A stretch of DNA of 64,000 nt from Vitellaria paradoxa (taxonomy: Eukaryota > Streptophyta > Magnoliopsida > Ericales > Sapotaceae): positions 43,044,750 through 43,108,749 of the forward strand of contig CM034233.1 in the NCBI GenBank assembly GCA_019916065.1, in the 5' to 3' direction. Below, one piece after another: positions 12,266-24,990 of this stretch. Within the stretch, counting starts at the first letter, position 1. Each line of letters opens with the position of its first letter. Under the pieces are notes generated by a model. The model saw nothing but the letters and a program-made list of their open reading frames with translations. It did not search any database and had not been told where the DNA came from. Position numbers and translations under genes: made by a program.

Positions 12266-13188
12266 TGACCGCTTCTAAATATTGCGTCTAGAAAACCCCC
12301 CAAGTATAAGGGTGTGCGGTGTAATTTTACCTAGTGAGTCTAGGATTGTATCCACAGGGAACTTTTAGATTGAACACTAGAGTTTTCTAAGTTCTTCTAT
12401 CTACTGATTACTTTTTTTTTTTCTTAAAGGAAAAGAAAACTAGTTTTGAGTTTTGAAAAGTTTTGATTACTAACTACTAAATAAATAAACTAAATTGTAA
12501 CAATTAAATTAAACTAAAATGAAAGCAATAACACTATGCATTCAAGATAATTTAAAATCTTGATTCAACCTACAAATTTGGGTGAATGGCTTATTCTCAT
12601 GTTTGGATGTGATTATTATCTCGATTTATAGCTCACGTTTAGGAAAAGTAAACCGGAAAGATTTCATCGTAAAAACTTTTATTTCCAAAGCACGGTTTTA
12701 AAATCACGTTTAGGATAAATAAAACCAAAAATATGTCATCTTGAAAACAATCTTTGGTCTAGATCTTTTTTCTTTGATTTCAAAATATAAAGAAAGTTTT
12801 AATAATGTAACGTTATCAGGGATTTCAACGAAATATGATTGAGGTTACATGTTTTCAAAGGCAATAGAAAGAAAACTACAAAACGTATCTAAATCTATTT
12901 CGTTTGTTTTCAAAGTATTAAGAAAGTTATAGTCTTGTGTAGTTACCACTGATTTCAAGGAAATATGATCAACTACACAGGTTCTCGGAGGTTTTGAAAA
13001 CATTAGAAAGTAGATTTAGAGAACAAGAACACTAACATGCAACTTTTACATTACATGCTTAGATTCGATTACATTTAACATTCAAATAAAGATCCACCCA
13101 TCATTGATGGGTTAAATCAATAATAAAAATCTAGTATAACATGGATGAAACAATAAAACAGTAAATGAAAAGAGAAAGCGAAAAGAAT

Positions 13189-13425
13189 TGTAATAACCCC
13201 CAAAATTTAAAATTTTTAATATTCATATTATTTTGTTAAAAAAAATTGATTTTAATACAAATATTATTTTAATATATATATATATATATAAGCTACAAAA
13301 TCTAATGGTCAAAAGTGACCATGTGCACACTTTGGTTAGAAAATTCTGTGAGAAGCAAACAAAAAAAAAAAAAAAAAATTTGAAGCTTCTTGGAAGCTTC
13401 CTTTTGCTTGGCCACCAAGCATATG

Positions 13426-13458
<33 letters not shown>

Positions 13459-15167
13459 AATGGGTGTGGGTGTGTGTGTTATGTGTTGGGAGAAATAAAC
13501 CGAGAGAGAAAAAAAATAGAAGAGAGAGAAAATAAAGAGGAGAGAGAAAATGAGGATTTAAGTTTAAGAATAATAGGGTTTTGGTATTTTTGACGTTGTG
13601 ATCACATGGCGGTGTCGGATCGTGGTAATTCGATCCAAGATGAGAGATACGGAGAAGTGAAATTTTAAAATGTTGGGGTTTCTTCATTTTTCTCCAAATT
13701 GGAGGTAGGGATTTAATGCATTTTATTTACATATGTGATATGAAAATATTTTGATAAATTGTTTGTGATCATTTTGTATGAATGTAATTAAATTTAGACT
13801 ACATTGGGTGAATTCTGTCCAAACCAAACCACCAAAATATCACTACCAAAAGAAAAGGAGTTCACTGGAAATAAAAAAAATTGTAGAAGAGAATATGCCA
13901 AAGCATATTCCATGAAAGTTTCCAAAATTTTCCTTTAGCCCCAATAGTTTTTATGTAATTACGATTTGACCCCAAAAGTTTTACAAAATTACAGTTTTAC
14001 CCCTAAATCACTAAAAATTTCAGTTTGACCCCAAACTTATTAAAAAATTACAAATTGGCCCCAAAATTTTGGGTAATTACGTAGTGACCCCCAAAGTTTG
14101 GAATAAATATGAAGTGACCCCAGGGATTTTTAGAAATTATGATTTTGCCCCTAACGTTATGCAAAATTACAATTTTGCCCCTGAAGTTGCAGTTTGACAA
14201 TTTATAGTTATATGCATAGAAAATGTGTAATTGAGAATGCTCAATTTTGGAATGTTTGAGTGATTTTTTTTATTAATAGAGAATGATTATAAAAGTGATG
14301 ATGTGATGTTGTTGATTGATTCTAACGAGCTGTTTTATTAAGATGATAATAATGGAGATAAAGGAAATGTGAACGATGTTGTGATTGCGGGGCTGTAGAT
14401 ACTGAAAAATAGGAAGGGTACAGAGATTACCCTTTGGTTGCAAAACCCTAAACCTGCGCAAGGGTTGGTATTCATACCAGTAGGTTAGTAGCCTACAACG
14501 ATGATAATTATTGGGCTACTCGTGGCCATCGGGTCTAAACCCGTGAACGACGATATTGTATAGTATCTGCCCCATGATTGTGATGATTGTGATGTGATGG
14601 CAAAGAAATGAATGAAAGATAACAACTGAATCATTTTTGAGATGTATGTTGATGTATGTGTTGATGTTACGATGTGAAACAATTTGGAGTTTATGAGTTA
14701 TTGATATGAAACTATTGGTAATCCGAGTGTTGTGTGCATATCATATATGTTATTTATTATGCATCGTGGGCACACGTGGATTAGTGCTCACGTCCCTACA
14801 GATTCTTTTGCAGGTCATGAATCTGAGAATTTGGTGGGCCATTATTGGATTTACTTTTGCATTGCTGTGACATTACTCAGAACTGTCATATTATTAATTT
14901 GGGGATTTATTAGATATGATTGAAAAAGGCTTTGAAGCCTAAATTTCTATTATATTTAAAAGTGTAGATGGAGTACTGTTGTCCGATTATACTGAGGTTC
15001 AGTTGTTATTAATTACATTTAGCGTAATCATAAAATTATTTTTATATATTATGGATGTTTGCTCCAAGGTAGTGGTGTGACTCTAATTAGGGTAATGGAT
15101 ATTTTAGCACATGTCATGTATGATTCTTCCACTCACTTCCCTGGTTCTGAAAAATCTGGGTGTTACA
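13189..15167 (+). mobile_element. Family-2 solo LTR (copy ii)
   Basis: It begins TGTAATAACCCCC and ends GGGTGTTACA, with AGAAT duplicated on each side (13184-13188, 15168-15172). At 1,979 bp it is the best-preserved copy in terms of its TG..CA ends. It contains (TA)n/(TG)n microsatellites at 13272-13290 and 13427-13456 and a periodic ACCCC-type array at 13930-14190. The block AGTAGGTTAGTAGCCTACAA (14480-14499) ties it to copies at 3704, 34036 and 37707. Confidence 0.85.
13930..14190 (+). repeat. Degenerate tandem array of TTTTGACCCCAAA-type units
   Basis: Units of roughly 30-40 bases recur with the pattern AAAATTACA..TTTGACCCC..AAAG. At least seven GACCCC, TGCCCC, TACCCC or TGGCCCC cores are visible. 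It lies inside the family-2 LTR copy ii. A similar phrase (TTTTACCCTCAAA) occurs near 62280. Confidence 0.6.
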
Positions 15168-16190
15168 AGAATATAAATTTCATTGAATAAAACAAAACAC
15201 GTACCGTTCTTCGCAATGAATTAAACTCGAATCCAAAAGCAATCAAATCCAAAAACTCTTAAGAAACTAAATTTAAAACTCTCTATATAAATCTATTTTA
15301 ATGAAAAACTAACCTAAAAATTACAGAGAAAAGCGTAGGTGAGAAGTCCCCCCAAACGGCTGTACACGTTCTTATATATAGTGGAGATGAAAAACCCTAA
15401 AAATATAATCTATCCATGCAAATCAACCTTCTGTGGTCCAAACCACCTATGGGGGTGTCCGGACCATAATGTCCATCCTCAATTTGTGTTTTTCTTCTGA
15501 CAGCTTTCTGTTCTCAACTTTCAATGCGACTTTGACCTTGAAGACGATGGATCTATGCTTCAACTAAAACACAAAAATTGTATTCCTTCAAGTTTTCTTT
15601 CCAACCAAAAAAGAATCACATCAATCGGAGTTGTGAGCGAGAAGATATGGCCAAAATACTGATAGGGTGTCGTGCTGAATCATTCGAAGAGTTCCGAATT
15701 GTGCAACTTTGTAAACTGATTTTTGGGTAGATGGAGACTTCTTTTGGACCTGGGCTCTCCATGAAAGTTGTATCTAAGAATGTGTAGTTGACTTTGGGCT
15801 TTTGAATCACCTCAATTAGATCTCGAAAACTCAAGATATGCCCTAAATCCTATGGTGATTAGGATTTGTCTAGCTTTGCAGTCTTGATTTTTAAGCAATC
15901 TTTCAAGGTCCAAACGAACTCCAATTTGGTCCCATGATAGCTTTTTGAAAAGCTTGAAATGTCCACTATAACTTTGCTGAAAACCACTTTTAATTTTTGG
16001 AACTCCTTCTACGTCAAAATTGGGCATGTATCTCATTCCAACAAGTAATTTTGGTATATTTCTACTAAAACCTGCATAAATGAACAAAATAAACAAAATT
16101 AAGCTAAAATAAACATATTAAAACATAAATTATCAGAATTAGCATAAAAATCAAGGTTTATGATTGCACTTTTCAAGTGTAATCACCAAC

Positions 16191-16835
16191 CTCAACTGTG
16201 ATGCCCTCTTTGTGGGTTAATGGCTTTGTGTTGATGGGTCAGCTTAAGGACCTAATTACTACTAATAAATTGAATTTAATAAATTGTATTTTAAAAAATT
16301 AATTGAATTTAATATATTATATTTTATATTAATTTAATTTAATTAAGTAAAATATATTAAATTATTTTAATTATATTATTTATCAAAAATAAAATATAGT
16401 AAATATTTATTTACTAAAAATAATTTAATTAAATATATTTTATATAATTAAACTAAATTAAATAATTAAATTATTTAATTTAGTAAATTATATTACCTAT
16501 TAAAATAATTTTAATTAAATAAAATATTTAAGTAAAATAATTCATTCTAATGTGATGTAATAAAAAAGAATAGAGTGTTAAAATTAACAAAATAATTCAT
16601 TTTAACGTGATCCATGTCTTTAGCTAATATGTATATTTGTAATGGGTAGATATAGGACCAATTTTCTAGATAAAATTATAATTTTACTTCTCCATCATAG
16701 TAGGATAGATAGGTAATTGTTATTTATTTTTATCAATTATAATTTTTCATTTATTAGTTAGGATTGTCACCTTACTATTTTTCATTTTTCATTTTTCATT
16801 TTCTCCTTTATGCTACATTTGTAGGAAATTAAGGA
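16191..16835 (+). other. CACTA interior, AT-rich, upstream of the transposase
   Basis: After the end of the 135-bp duplication come about 320 bases of TTTAATTTAATTAA-type low-complexity sequence, then an ordinary AT-rich spacer with an ATTTTTCATTTTTCATTTTT run near 16770. No gene is visible. It is probably the transposase 5' flank or an intron. Confidence 0.4.
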
Positions 16836-19800
16836 TGCTAAATAAGAAATGGATTGGAGCCGATAATATAGTGAGTACGATGTATATTGATGGAGTTGAT
16901 CAATTTTTTAATTTTACATTTGGTTAATCTGGGGTAACGGTAAAATTCACTGTCCATATAACAATTGTAGGAATACCACTTATAAGAATTGATGTGATGT
17001 GAGATTTCACTTGTTCAAAAAGTAATTCGTTAGAAGTTACAAAATATGGATGTTTCATAGAGAAAAGCTCAGAGAAAGTTCAAATAAATCTAATATTGTT
17101 CGTAATGACAATATGGAAAATTTTTATCACAATGATATGATTAGAATGGTCCATGACACATTTGGTTTTAGAGATACGAATGTTCAAGAAGTTGAAGGAA
17201 ATGCTCAATAAGGACCAAAAGAATAAGAAAAAAAGGTTTGATAGGTTACTTGAAGATGCTAATGTTGATCATACCCCAACTCCAAGTTGTCTAAGCTTTC
17301 TTTTATCGTCTAGTTGCTACACATGAAATGTCTTAACAGTCTTAGTGATACAGAATGAATGATATACTGAATTTACATAAAGAGTCTCTTCTAGGAAAAT
17401 GCATTGATCCTAGATTCTTATTATCATGTAAGGAAGACTATTTGGGATTTAGGTCTTGATTATGTAAAATTACATACTTGCAACAATGATTGCATTTTGT
17501 ATTGGAGAGAGCATGAACATGCATAATCATGTCTTGTATGTGGGCTCTCTCGTTGGAAAGATAAAATTCCCTGCAAGGTTTTACGTCATTTCCCTTAAAA
17601 ACAAGACTCTAATAGTTATTTCTGCCGAGAGATGTTGCTAAGAAAATGAGGTGGCATAAGGAGAAACTGGTGGATAATGGTAAAATGAGACATCCCGTGA
17701 ACTCGATGGCTTGGAAATCATTTGATGAGTAGCACAAGTTATTTGTTGCAGATAAGAGAAATGTAAGGTTAGGTTTAGCAAGTGACAGGTTCAACCCTTA
17801 TGGTAATATGAGCACGTCATATAGTATATGGCCAGTGGTTCTAGTTCCATATAATTTACTACCTTGGTTGTGCATAAAGTATCCTTACTTCATGATGACA
17901 CTTCTTATTCTAGGATCTAGGTCACATGAAAATGATGTTGACATATATTTGCAGCTACTAATGGAAGAGTTAAAAGAGTTATGGGAAGATGGAATAAATT
18001 TATATGATGCATGCGCACAACAAAATTTCAACTACAGTTTTATAGATAATTAATGATTTTCCAGTATATGGTAACTTATCAAGATGGTTGATGAAAGGGA
18101 AGTTAGCTTGCCTTTGCTACCATAAACATACTTGTTCTACCTCTTTGTGAAACAAGTTATGTTTTATGGACAATCGCCGCTTCTTGCCAATAAATCATGC
18201 TTGGCAGAAAAATAAGATGCCATTCAACGAAAAAGTCAAAGATTGACTTTCACCAAATTTGTTAACCGGGGATGATATTCTTGATCAATTGTATTCTTTT
18301 AATAACGTTACATTGGGAAGGCTAGAAAGAGAAAGAAAACTGAGTTAAATATTGTCTACAATTGGAAAAAGAAAAGCATTTTCTTCAAATTGCCTTACTG
18401 GAAAACTCTTTCATTGTAGCACAACCTTGATGTTCCTCTGATAATATATTGAACACAATAATGAATATGAAAGGGAAGACTAAAGACACTTTAAAGAGTC
18501 ACTACGATCTAGTGGATATAAAAATCAAGCAAAATCTCCATCCTTAGGTTGTTGGCAATAAAGTATTGATTCCAACCACATGCTACGCACTATCCTCAAC
18601 TGAGAAGGAGATCGTTTATAAATTTATGGTGAACTTGGAAGTTCCTAATAGTTTCTCGTCAAACATATCTCGGTGTGTAAATGTTAACGGAAAAATAGTA
18701 TCAGGTTTAAAGTTTTATGACCATCATATTTTTGTGCAACTAGTACTTTCGCTTGTAATACATGGACTATTGTCTAAGAATGCATATGAGCCATTAATTG
18801 AAATAAGCAAATTTTTGAAAAGCTTGTGCTCAAAGACACTAGTAAGTGATGACTTAGATATACTTGAATCACAAATTGTGATCACACTACGTAAGCTCAA
18901 GACAATTTTTCCACCAGTTTTCTTTGACATTATGCTTCACTTACTAATTCACTTGGCAAGAGAACCCAAGATTGCTAGACTAGTACAATATTGTTTGATG
19001 TATCCAATTGAGAGGTATGACTTTGTCCCTTAATATTTACGTAATTGATAGTATTAGTGTTTTCAACTAGGTACCTATGGAAACTTAAGTCCTATATCCA
19101 TAATAAAGCTCGTCCAGAAAAATCCATTATAGAAGGTAACATTGCCAATGAATGCTTGACATTTTGTTCAAAATACTTACATGGAGATCGAACTAAATTC
19201 AATTCAGCATCAACGAATCATGATGAAATAACTAGCCTAAACGTGTTGTCTATTTTTGGAAAAAAATGGTTTCGCAAAAGGTGCTTTCAAGCCATAGCAT
19301 CTTAGTAATGAGGAATTTAATCAAGCATGCGCATATGTACTTCAAAATTGTAAAGAAGTTTGGCCAATTATTGAGTAAGACAAAATTAGTTTTTATGGAC
19401 AATTTTTTTTTTCTATATAAACAATATCAAGCTAATACTATTAACAGGAAACATTAGAGCAAGATCATGATACGGACTCAAAGGCACATACTAGAGAGAC
19501 ACAATAAGGACTTACCTAGTTGGTGTTACAAATGCATAGGTGTTCGTAATCTCATTATTTAAAACACTCTCGTTGGTTATAAAAATTATGTTATAATATT
19601 TATTAACATGATTTATGATCATTTTTTGAATGATAGGTTTCAAAACTACAAGCAGAAGGATGTGCAAGCAAGGACATTTTAAATTTATCAATTGGTCAAA
19701 TGAGAGTCATTTATTAATATTCAACATATATTCTAAATGGATTTAGGTTCCATACAAAAGACCGCTCAATTGAGAAAAAAAATCAAAACAGTGGTCTTTT

Positions 19801-20390
19801 TGTTAAAGGAGATGACGCATCTCTTAAAAAGGAATATTGTGGAGTTTTGGAATACATTTTTGATTTGTCATATGTAGGAGGTAATAAGGTCACCATTTTC
19901 AAGTATCAATGGTGGGACATGGCCCGAGTAAGAGAGGGATATAAGGTTGATAGTTATGAGTGCATGAGTGTGAATGTTCATGGAAGCCTTTGTAGTAACA
20001 TACCATTTGCACGACATCTCAAGCAGAGCAAGTATTTTATGTAGAAGATTTTGCAAACAATGATTGGTTTGTTTTGATTAAAACAAATCCCCATGATCTT
20101 TATAATATAGCATTAGATGATAGACAAAATATAGATGAGAGTGGTATGGATTCTTTCGTAGATGGAGATGATGCTTACGAAAAGAGGTCAAAAGAGCATT
20201 TTCTATGATTCCATTTTTAGATAATGATGACATCACAATTATGCTCACCTGAGATGATAATAAGCCTAACTTTCTTCCGGCCACTATGATGAATATGACA
20301 AGAAATGCAACATTTGCGAATTCTATTAATGATGACGACGATATAGATGAAGTTGATGAACATAAACTTTCATCTGACAACTAGACAGAT
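16836..20390 (+). pseudogene. CACTA transposase, TNP2 type (degenerate)
   Basis: Blocks in order: an N-terminal transposase-associated segment (NKKWIGADN, YIDGVDQFFNF, 16840-16930); a TNP2 core with WKDKIPCKVL (about 17558) and MSTSYSIWPVVLVPYNLLPW, then EELKELWEDGINLYDA (17808-18020); a DUF4218 block at 18566-19014 with FPPVFFDIMLHLLIHLAREP and MYPIERY; and a DUF4216 block at 19847-20150 with FKYQWWDMARVREGYKVDSY. A probable 56-base intron (GT at 19015, AG at 19070) joins GAGAG to GTACCTATGG in frame. The protein would bind the element ends and cut. Numerous stops and frameshifts show it is inactive. The acidic Asp/Ser tail near 20330-20390 is typical of the family. Confidence 0.88.
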
Positions 20391-21373
20391 GATGAGCACA
20401 ATACAAAATGAAGCAAAATTCTATAGTTTAGCTATTTATTTATTTATTCTTTTATTTTTGGCCCCATATGGTTTGTGGAATAGATACTTATCTATTTATT
20501 TATTATTCATTCATTATATCTATTGAAGCTACCATTGTCATTAATTGGTTAGAAAATAAAACAACAATATTTTACATTCAACAAGTGATGAGAATGTGAA
20601 AGTTTGGTAGTTACTTTCTTTCAAAGTGATTGGATCATTTTATCTATTTTATGTGTGTGTGTGTGTATGTGTGTGTAAAAAGAGTATTTTTGAATTAGTT
20701 TATCTTATTATTGTGAGATTTACTATCAATTGTGTTAGATGCAGTATGTTTTCTTGATGAAAAGAATATTTCAGAATTATTTTGTTTTTTCTTCAGAACC
20801 GTGATTGATAATTGTGTACAACCATTTGTATTTTATTTTTGTAGATCTAGTTTGATCAATATGGTTTGATAAAAAATTTTGATGTAAATGCCTTTATAGC
20901 TTCATATTTAGCATTTCTTCAAGTTGACTTCATCTTATTTTTGTTACTCTTAAAAGTTTTTTGTCCTATAAGACAAATATTAGATTTTGTTAGCAAAGAA
21001 TTTTCATAATCTTACACTTATGAGTCTGTTTACTTCTTGCGACAATGCAGTTTGAATTTTGTTCACTGCGTATCATTTGTTGCTTTACTTGTTTATTAGT
21101 GATTTGAGTAATGGTGTTTGTTTTGATGTTTGCTTTCTTTATTGGATCACTTAAGCATCTTATGCTCTACTTGGTTGTCAAGTTAACACATCCTTAAATA
21201 TGCATCATTTGAATTTGTTATTTGTTTTCGCAAGGCCTGAAACTTACAAGTAAAAGTGGAATGATGCTGCAAGTTCAATGGAGTACAAGCTACATTTCTA
21301 ATTGAGAAACTTTAACACTACTAGCAAACTAGTTGCCTTTTTTAATTTGTTGTGAAAAAATTTGATTGATGAT
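20391..21373 (+). other. CACTA spacer between its two genes
   Basis: T-rich sequence with a (TG)n run at 20653-20678 and no protein-like frame. It probably holds the 3' end of the TNP2 transcript and the intergenic region. The large LTR insertion ends it at 21374. Confidence 0.4.
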
Positions 21374-22449
21374 TGTAGACACCAAAAAATTTCCCCCCCT
21401 TGTTTAAACATTATAACATTTAATGCCTTTAGTTGAATAGTGCTCTATTGATTAACATCTCTTAATTGTAAGATTTGTCATAATGCCAGAATTTAACAAA
21501 GAGCGAACAATCAGCAAAATGACTATTATACCCTTGAAGCTAAGGAGAAGTTGAGCTGATTAAGGTAGAAGGTGACCAAATTACATAGATGTGTCTGAGA
21601 CATCAAATTGAGGATCCCTGCATCAATGAAGCATTTAGAGTTTAGAATCAAGGGTCAACTAGGTCCAAAAGTCAAAAATGATCTTTATTTGCGTACCCAA
21701 AGGACGATATCGAGCGGAATACCAAGATCAAACTAGATACATACAAGAAGACACAGAACATCTCAGAACATGCTAGAGGATATCAAACACAGCTCATAAT
21801 AACTAAAACACCGCTCCAGTAGTCATCCTACCCCCGTCGACTCAAAATGGCTTCTGCCGATGAAAAAAAAGCTATTGGCATACTCGATACAATTTGAGAC
21901 CCCAAATGAAGTCAGAAGGCTTTCAAATTGCACAAGAATGTCGAGAGTAAGTTTTCTAAGTAATGGCATAGTTAGGTCTGGTCAAGTCAAACCTTAAGAG
22001 GTCCCTCTATAGTCTTGACCCAAAAATTCATTAATTATTTATAAATTCATAAAAGGTCTTAAAGTCACACCAATGACATTTTTGTATTCCTCATACCTAA
22101 AAATGATAAAAGGAACCATCCTGGTGGTGATTCCAAGGGTTAGGCAAAGGAATTGGATGAGCCCTTCTCCATTTCAGCCTGTTTCAGAGCAACAGTTTTC
22201 AAATAGACCTAACTCGATCCTAGAAAATCCAAATTAAACTAAAATTTGACCTTATTGGTTTAATTCTCTCCAAAAAGTGCTCGAGAGGTCTCCAAAACTC
22301 CCGAAAACTGTCCAAAAGCTCATAAAACAGCTCGAACCCATCAATGTGGAATCTGAACCTAGTCGAACATGACCTAAGCTCAGGGCTGTAGGCCAAATGG
22401 CCATTTTCCCATGCCTAGCCACCAAACAACTTGCCACATAGCTTTGTGG

Positions 22450-22960
22450 CAAGCTTTTTCGCCTACCTAGGTATACAGAACCTCTTGCCTAACCTATTTT
22501 GCAATTATACTTACCTACGGCTCTGAGCAAACATGTTTGCTATTTTAATGGGTAAAAAAGATTGCAAAATTGCCTCAGCAAAGGGATTTGCTTATTAAGC
22601 CAGGCAAATATGTTTGCCTGAGGACAAGGGCAATTTTTTTTGCCCGTTTGGCCTAGTAGAAGTTTTGTTTGGGTCAAAAAACCTATAAATAGGGCCCGCA
22701 ATCGCTTATGCTCGGTCGGAGATAGCAGCTACTTACCTGCCCGACTAGGAGGTCTCGAAACCCGCACAGCGATAGCTGTAGAAAAAGTTCACCTTCCTAG
22801 AGCGTCTCCAATCTTGGTCTTAGACTTTTCCTTTAGCCTCCCCCTCCTCATTTTCATTTTCAACACTCAGTGCTCAGAGCTCTCAAATCTAGACCTCTTA
22901 TCTCTAGAAAAAGCCTACTTCAGTATAATTTTCTCATCTCTAGAAAACTTTATTTGATCC
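22450..22960 (+). other. Probable transcription-start region of the long LTR
   Basis: A less AT-rich stretch runs through GGTCAAAAAACCTATAAATA (TATAAATA at 22683-22690) into pyrimidine-rich sequence with CTCC words. TATAAATA is a clear TATA-box form, and the sequence after it resembles a transcript leader. An open frame at 22640-22957 has no recognisable domain and is not called. Confidence 0.35.
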
Positions 22961-23094
22961 TCCAATTCAATTTATTTGTATGATTAGGGTAAAATGATTT
23001 TAATTATGTAAATAAAATTTTTTGTCAATGAAATGTATCCATATCATAATTCAAGTTCAGGATAGATCTAACGTATGACATTAACCGGATTTAC

Positions 23095-23560
23095 CTGAGA
23101 CAATTTTGTAAAATTCCAAGCATCATACACATGACATGCCCACATTATACTACCATGTTATACCTACCATAACATAATTCTACCATGCCATACCACGTCA
23201 TAAAAGCATGTTTACCATGTCATGCCATGTTATTACATCACATTACCATACCAAGCCATGCTGAACATCATATTTACCATGCCATATCATCTCTACATGT
23301 TATAACATGCCATTATCATCCTATACCATGCTAACATGTCATACTGCCATGCTAAGCCATGTTATACCATGCCATGACGTGCTATTCCATGCCAACATAT
23401 CATATTATCAGGTTATTCCGTGTTACCATGCTCATTAACCATCCCACATCATGGTATGAAATGCTAGGACATCATCTACCATTCTAAAACATGTTGTGAC
23501 ATGCCATGCATCATGTTTTGACATGCCTGTGTGTGCTTTGATATACTAAAACACATTCAA
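23095..23560. repeat. CATG-rich degenerate minisatellite
   Basis: Dozens of CATG words in phrases such as TACCATGCCATA, CATGTCAT and ACATGCCAT recur every 8-20 bases over about 460 bp. CATG is self-complementary, so the array reads similarly on both strands. It lies inside the long LTR. Confidence 0.7.
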
Positions 23561-23889
23561 ACATGCAAACACACACTATAGGGTTAACATAGACTTAGAA
23601 ATCAAATGCTTACCAATCAAGAGCATTCACTTGAGCGAGCAAGGCTCCAAAGATTGGGAATAACTTAGGATTGGCTAAGCCGATGATTTTTAAGTCGCGA
23701 CTTCCCTTAAACATACCTGACATATATCCTTGAATTGTCATCTATGATAGAATATAAATTGTCATCACATTCAACATGCCTATGATATACTTGACAAATC
23801 GAATGCATCACACTAGTCTTCTCGGCCCATAGATTTGATCATCACCACCTAGAGTTAAGTTCCTCATCAGAGCTAAACCATTTTCCCAA

Positions 23890-24330
23890 ATGATAGACAC
23901 TCATTCACTCGTGCCAGGCGTATACTTGGAGTAAGGCTCCATTCCCCGTAAGGCGCTAATTGTCCTTTCTCTCTAGAGCAAGGCTCCACTCCCTAGTTAC
24001 GCACTAGATGCTAACTGCTTTTTCCTAGTTATGCACAAGGCACTAACTGTTTTTTAGAACTAAAGTCTCCAATGAAGTGAAACTCTTAGAAAAAGGCTCA
24101 TTTCCACAGTTAGCTCAAGGTGCTAATTATATTTTCCCTTGGAGCAAGACTCCTTTCTCCAGCTACGCGCAAGGTGCTTGTTGTTCTTTTACTTCAGAGT
24201 AAGGCTCATTTTCCAAGTTAAGCACGAGATGCTAAATGCCTTTTATCATTTGGAATGAAGAAGCTCTCTTGCCAAAGTTATGCATAAGGAGCTAACTTCC
24301 ATTTCAATCTAGGCTCTCACAATACAAAGA
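23890..24330 (+). repeat. Tandem array with GCAAGGCTC / AAGGTGCTAA units
   Basis: Units of roughly 70-80 bases repeat with a core like GAGCAAGGCTCC, then AGTTACGCAC or AGCTACGCGC, then AAGGTGCTAACTG. Five or six diverged units are visible. It is inside the long LTR. Confidence 0.6.
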
Positions 24331-24614
24331 TAATTACTCCTAATACATATCTAGAGCTTGGCTCTTTTCTCTTCCTCATCCGATATCAGGAACAGGGTTC
24401 CACCATATTAATCCTTTATACAACACGACCTTATCAATTACTCCCTCATACTTATACACTCAGCCTACCTTGGTCAATGATGAGGCTCACTATGCTTGAG
24501 GCTGATCAGTTTTCCATCCATGGTATTCTGATGACCCTTGCATCCACATACACATTTGCATATCACTTCTATGTGAAGCGTAAATATAGTTTAGAGCTAT
24601 GTTGATCTTTTTTC

Positions 24615-24865
24615 CTTCATAGGGTACGTAGGCAGTTCAAGCAAATAGCTTGAGTCCGGTCACCACGCTCTTCATAGACCATTTGTGCGAGGCGTAACAT
24701 AGATTTGGAGCGAGGATTCCACACACATCTAACATCACACATACACATAGTTTAGGCCATTTTAGGTCTAAACTACGCTGGCCTAATCCGCTTACTGCGT
24801 ATGTAGGCAGCTCGAGCACATAGCTTGAGTCTAGTTACCTCGGTCTTTATAGACCATTTTTAATT
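24615..24865 (+). repeat. Duplicated 60-base block around GTAGGCAGCTCGAGC
   Basis: GTAGGCAGTTCAAGCAAATA..CTTGAGTCCGGTCACC..CTTCATAGACCATTT (24629 onward) recurs as GTAGGCAGCTCGAGCACATA..CTTGAGTCTAGTTACC..CTTTATAGACCATTT (24804 onward), about 175 bases later. Confidence 0.65.
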
Positions 24866-24990
24866 CACACCTCATTCCCAATATGCATAAGGACTACATA
24901 AGTCTACACTTACGAGCTAGGCTCAATTGTCTTACATTTTATACATCATTTGAATTATTGGTTATATGCAATGATCATTATAAACTGGAG

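Larger units (their letters stand above)
12266..16185. mobile_element. TG..CA element or solo LTR in the CACTA, carrying a nested solo LTR
   Basis: It starts TGACCGCTTC and ends GTGTAATCA, flanked by CCAAC on both sides (12261-12265, 16186-16190). It includes the phrase TTGTATCCACAGGGAAC near 12347. Without the nested family-2 LTR it is about 1.94 kb. No gag or pol domain is visible in either remaining part, so it is either a solo LTR or a non-coding non-autonomous element. The long open frames at 15616-16096 on the minus strand show no known domain. Confidence 0.72.

Noticed and set aside
13223..13687. 154-codon minus-strand frame and overlapping plus-strand frames
   Set aside because: They run through (TA)n, (TG)n and A/T-homopolymer sequence inside a solo LTR; the protein is Tyr/Ile/His repeats from microsatellites.
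15616..16096. Two overlapping minus-strand frames of 72 and 94 codons
   Set aside because: They have no recognisable domain and lie in the TG..CA element at 12266-16185; other copies would be needed.
23095..24865. CRISPR-like array
   Set aside because: The repeats are diverged, irregularly spaced minisatellites in a plant LTR; no uniform repeat or spacer length.
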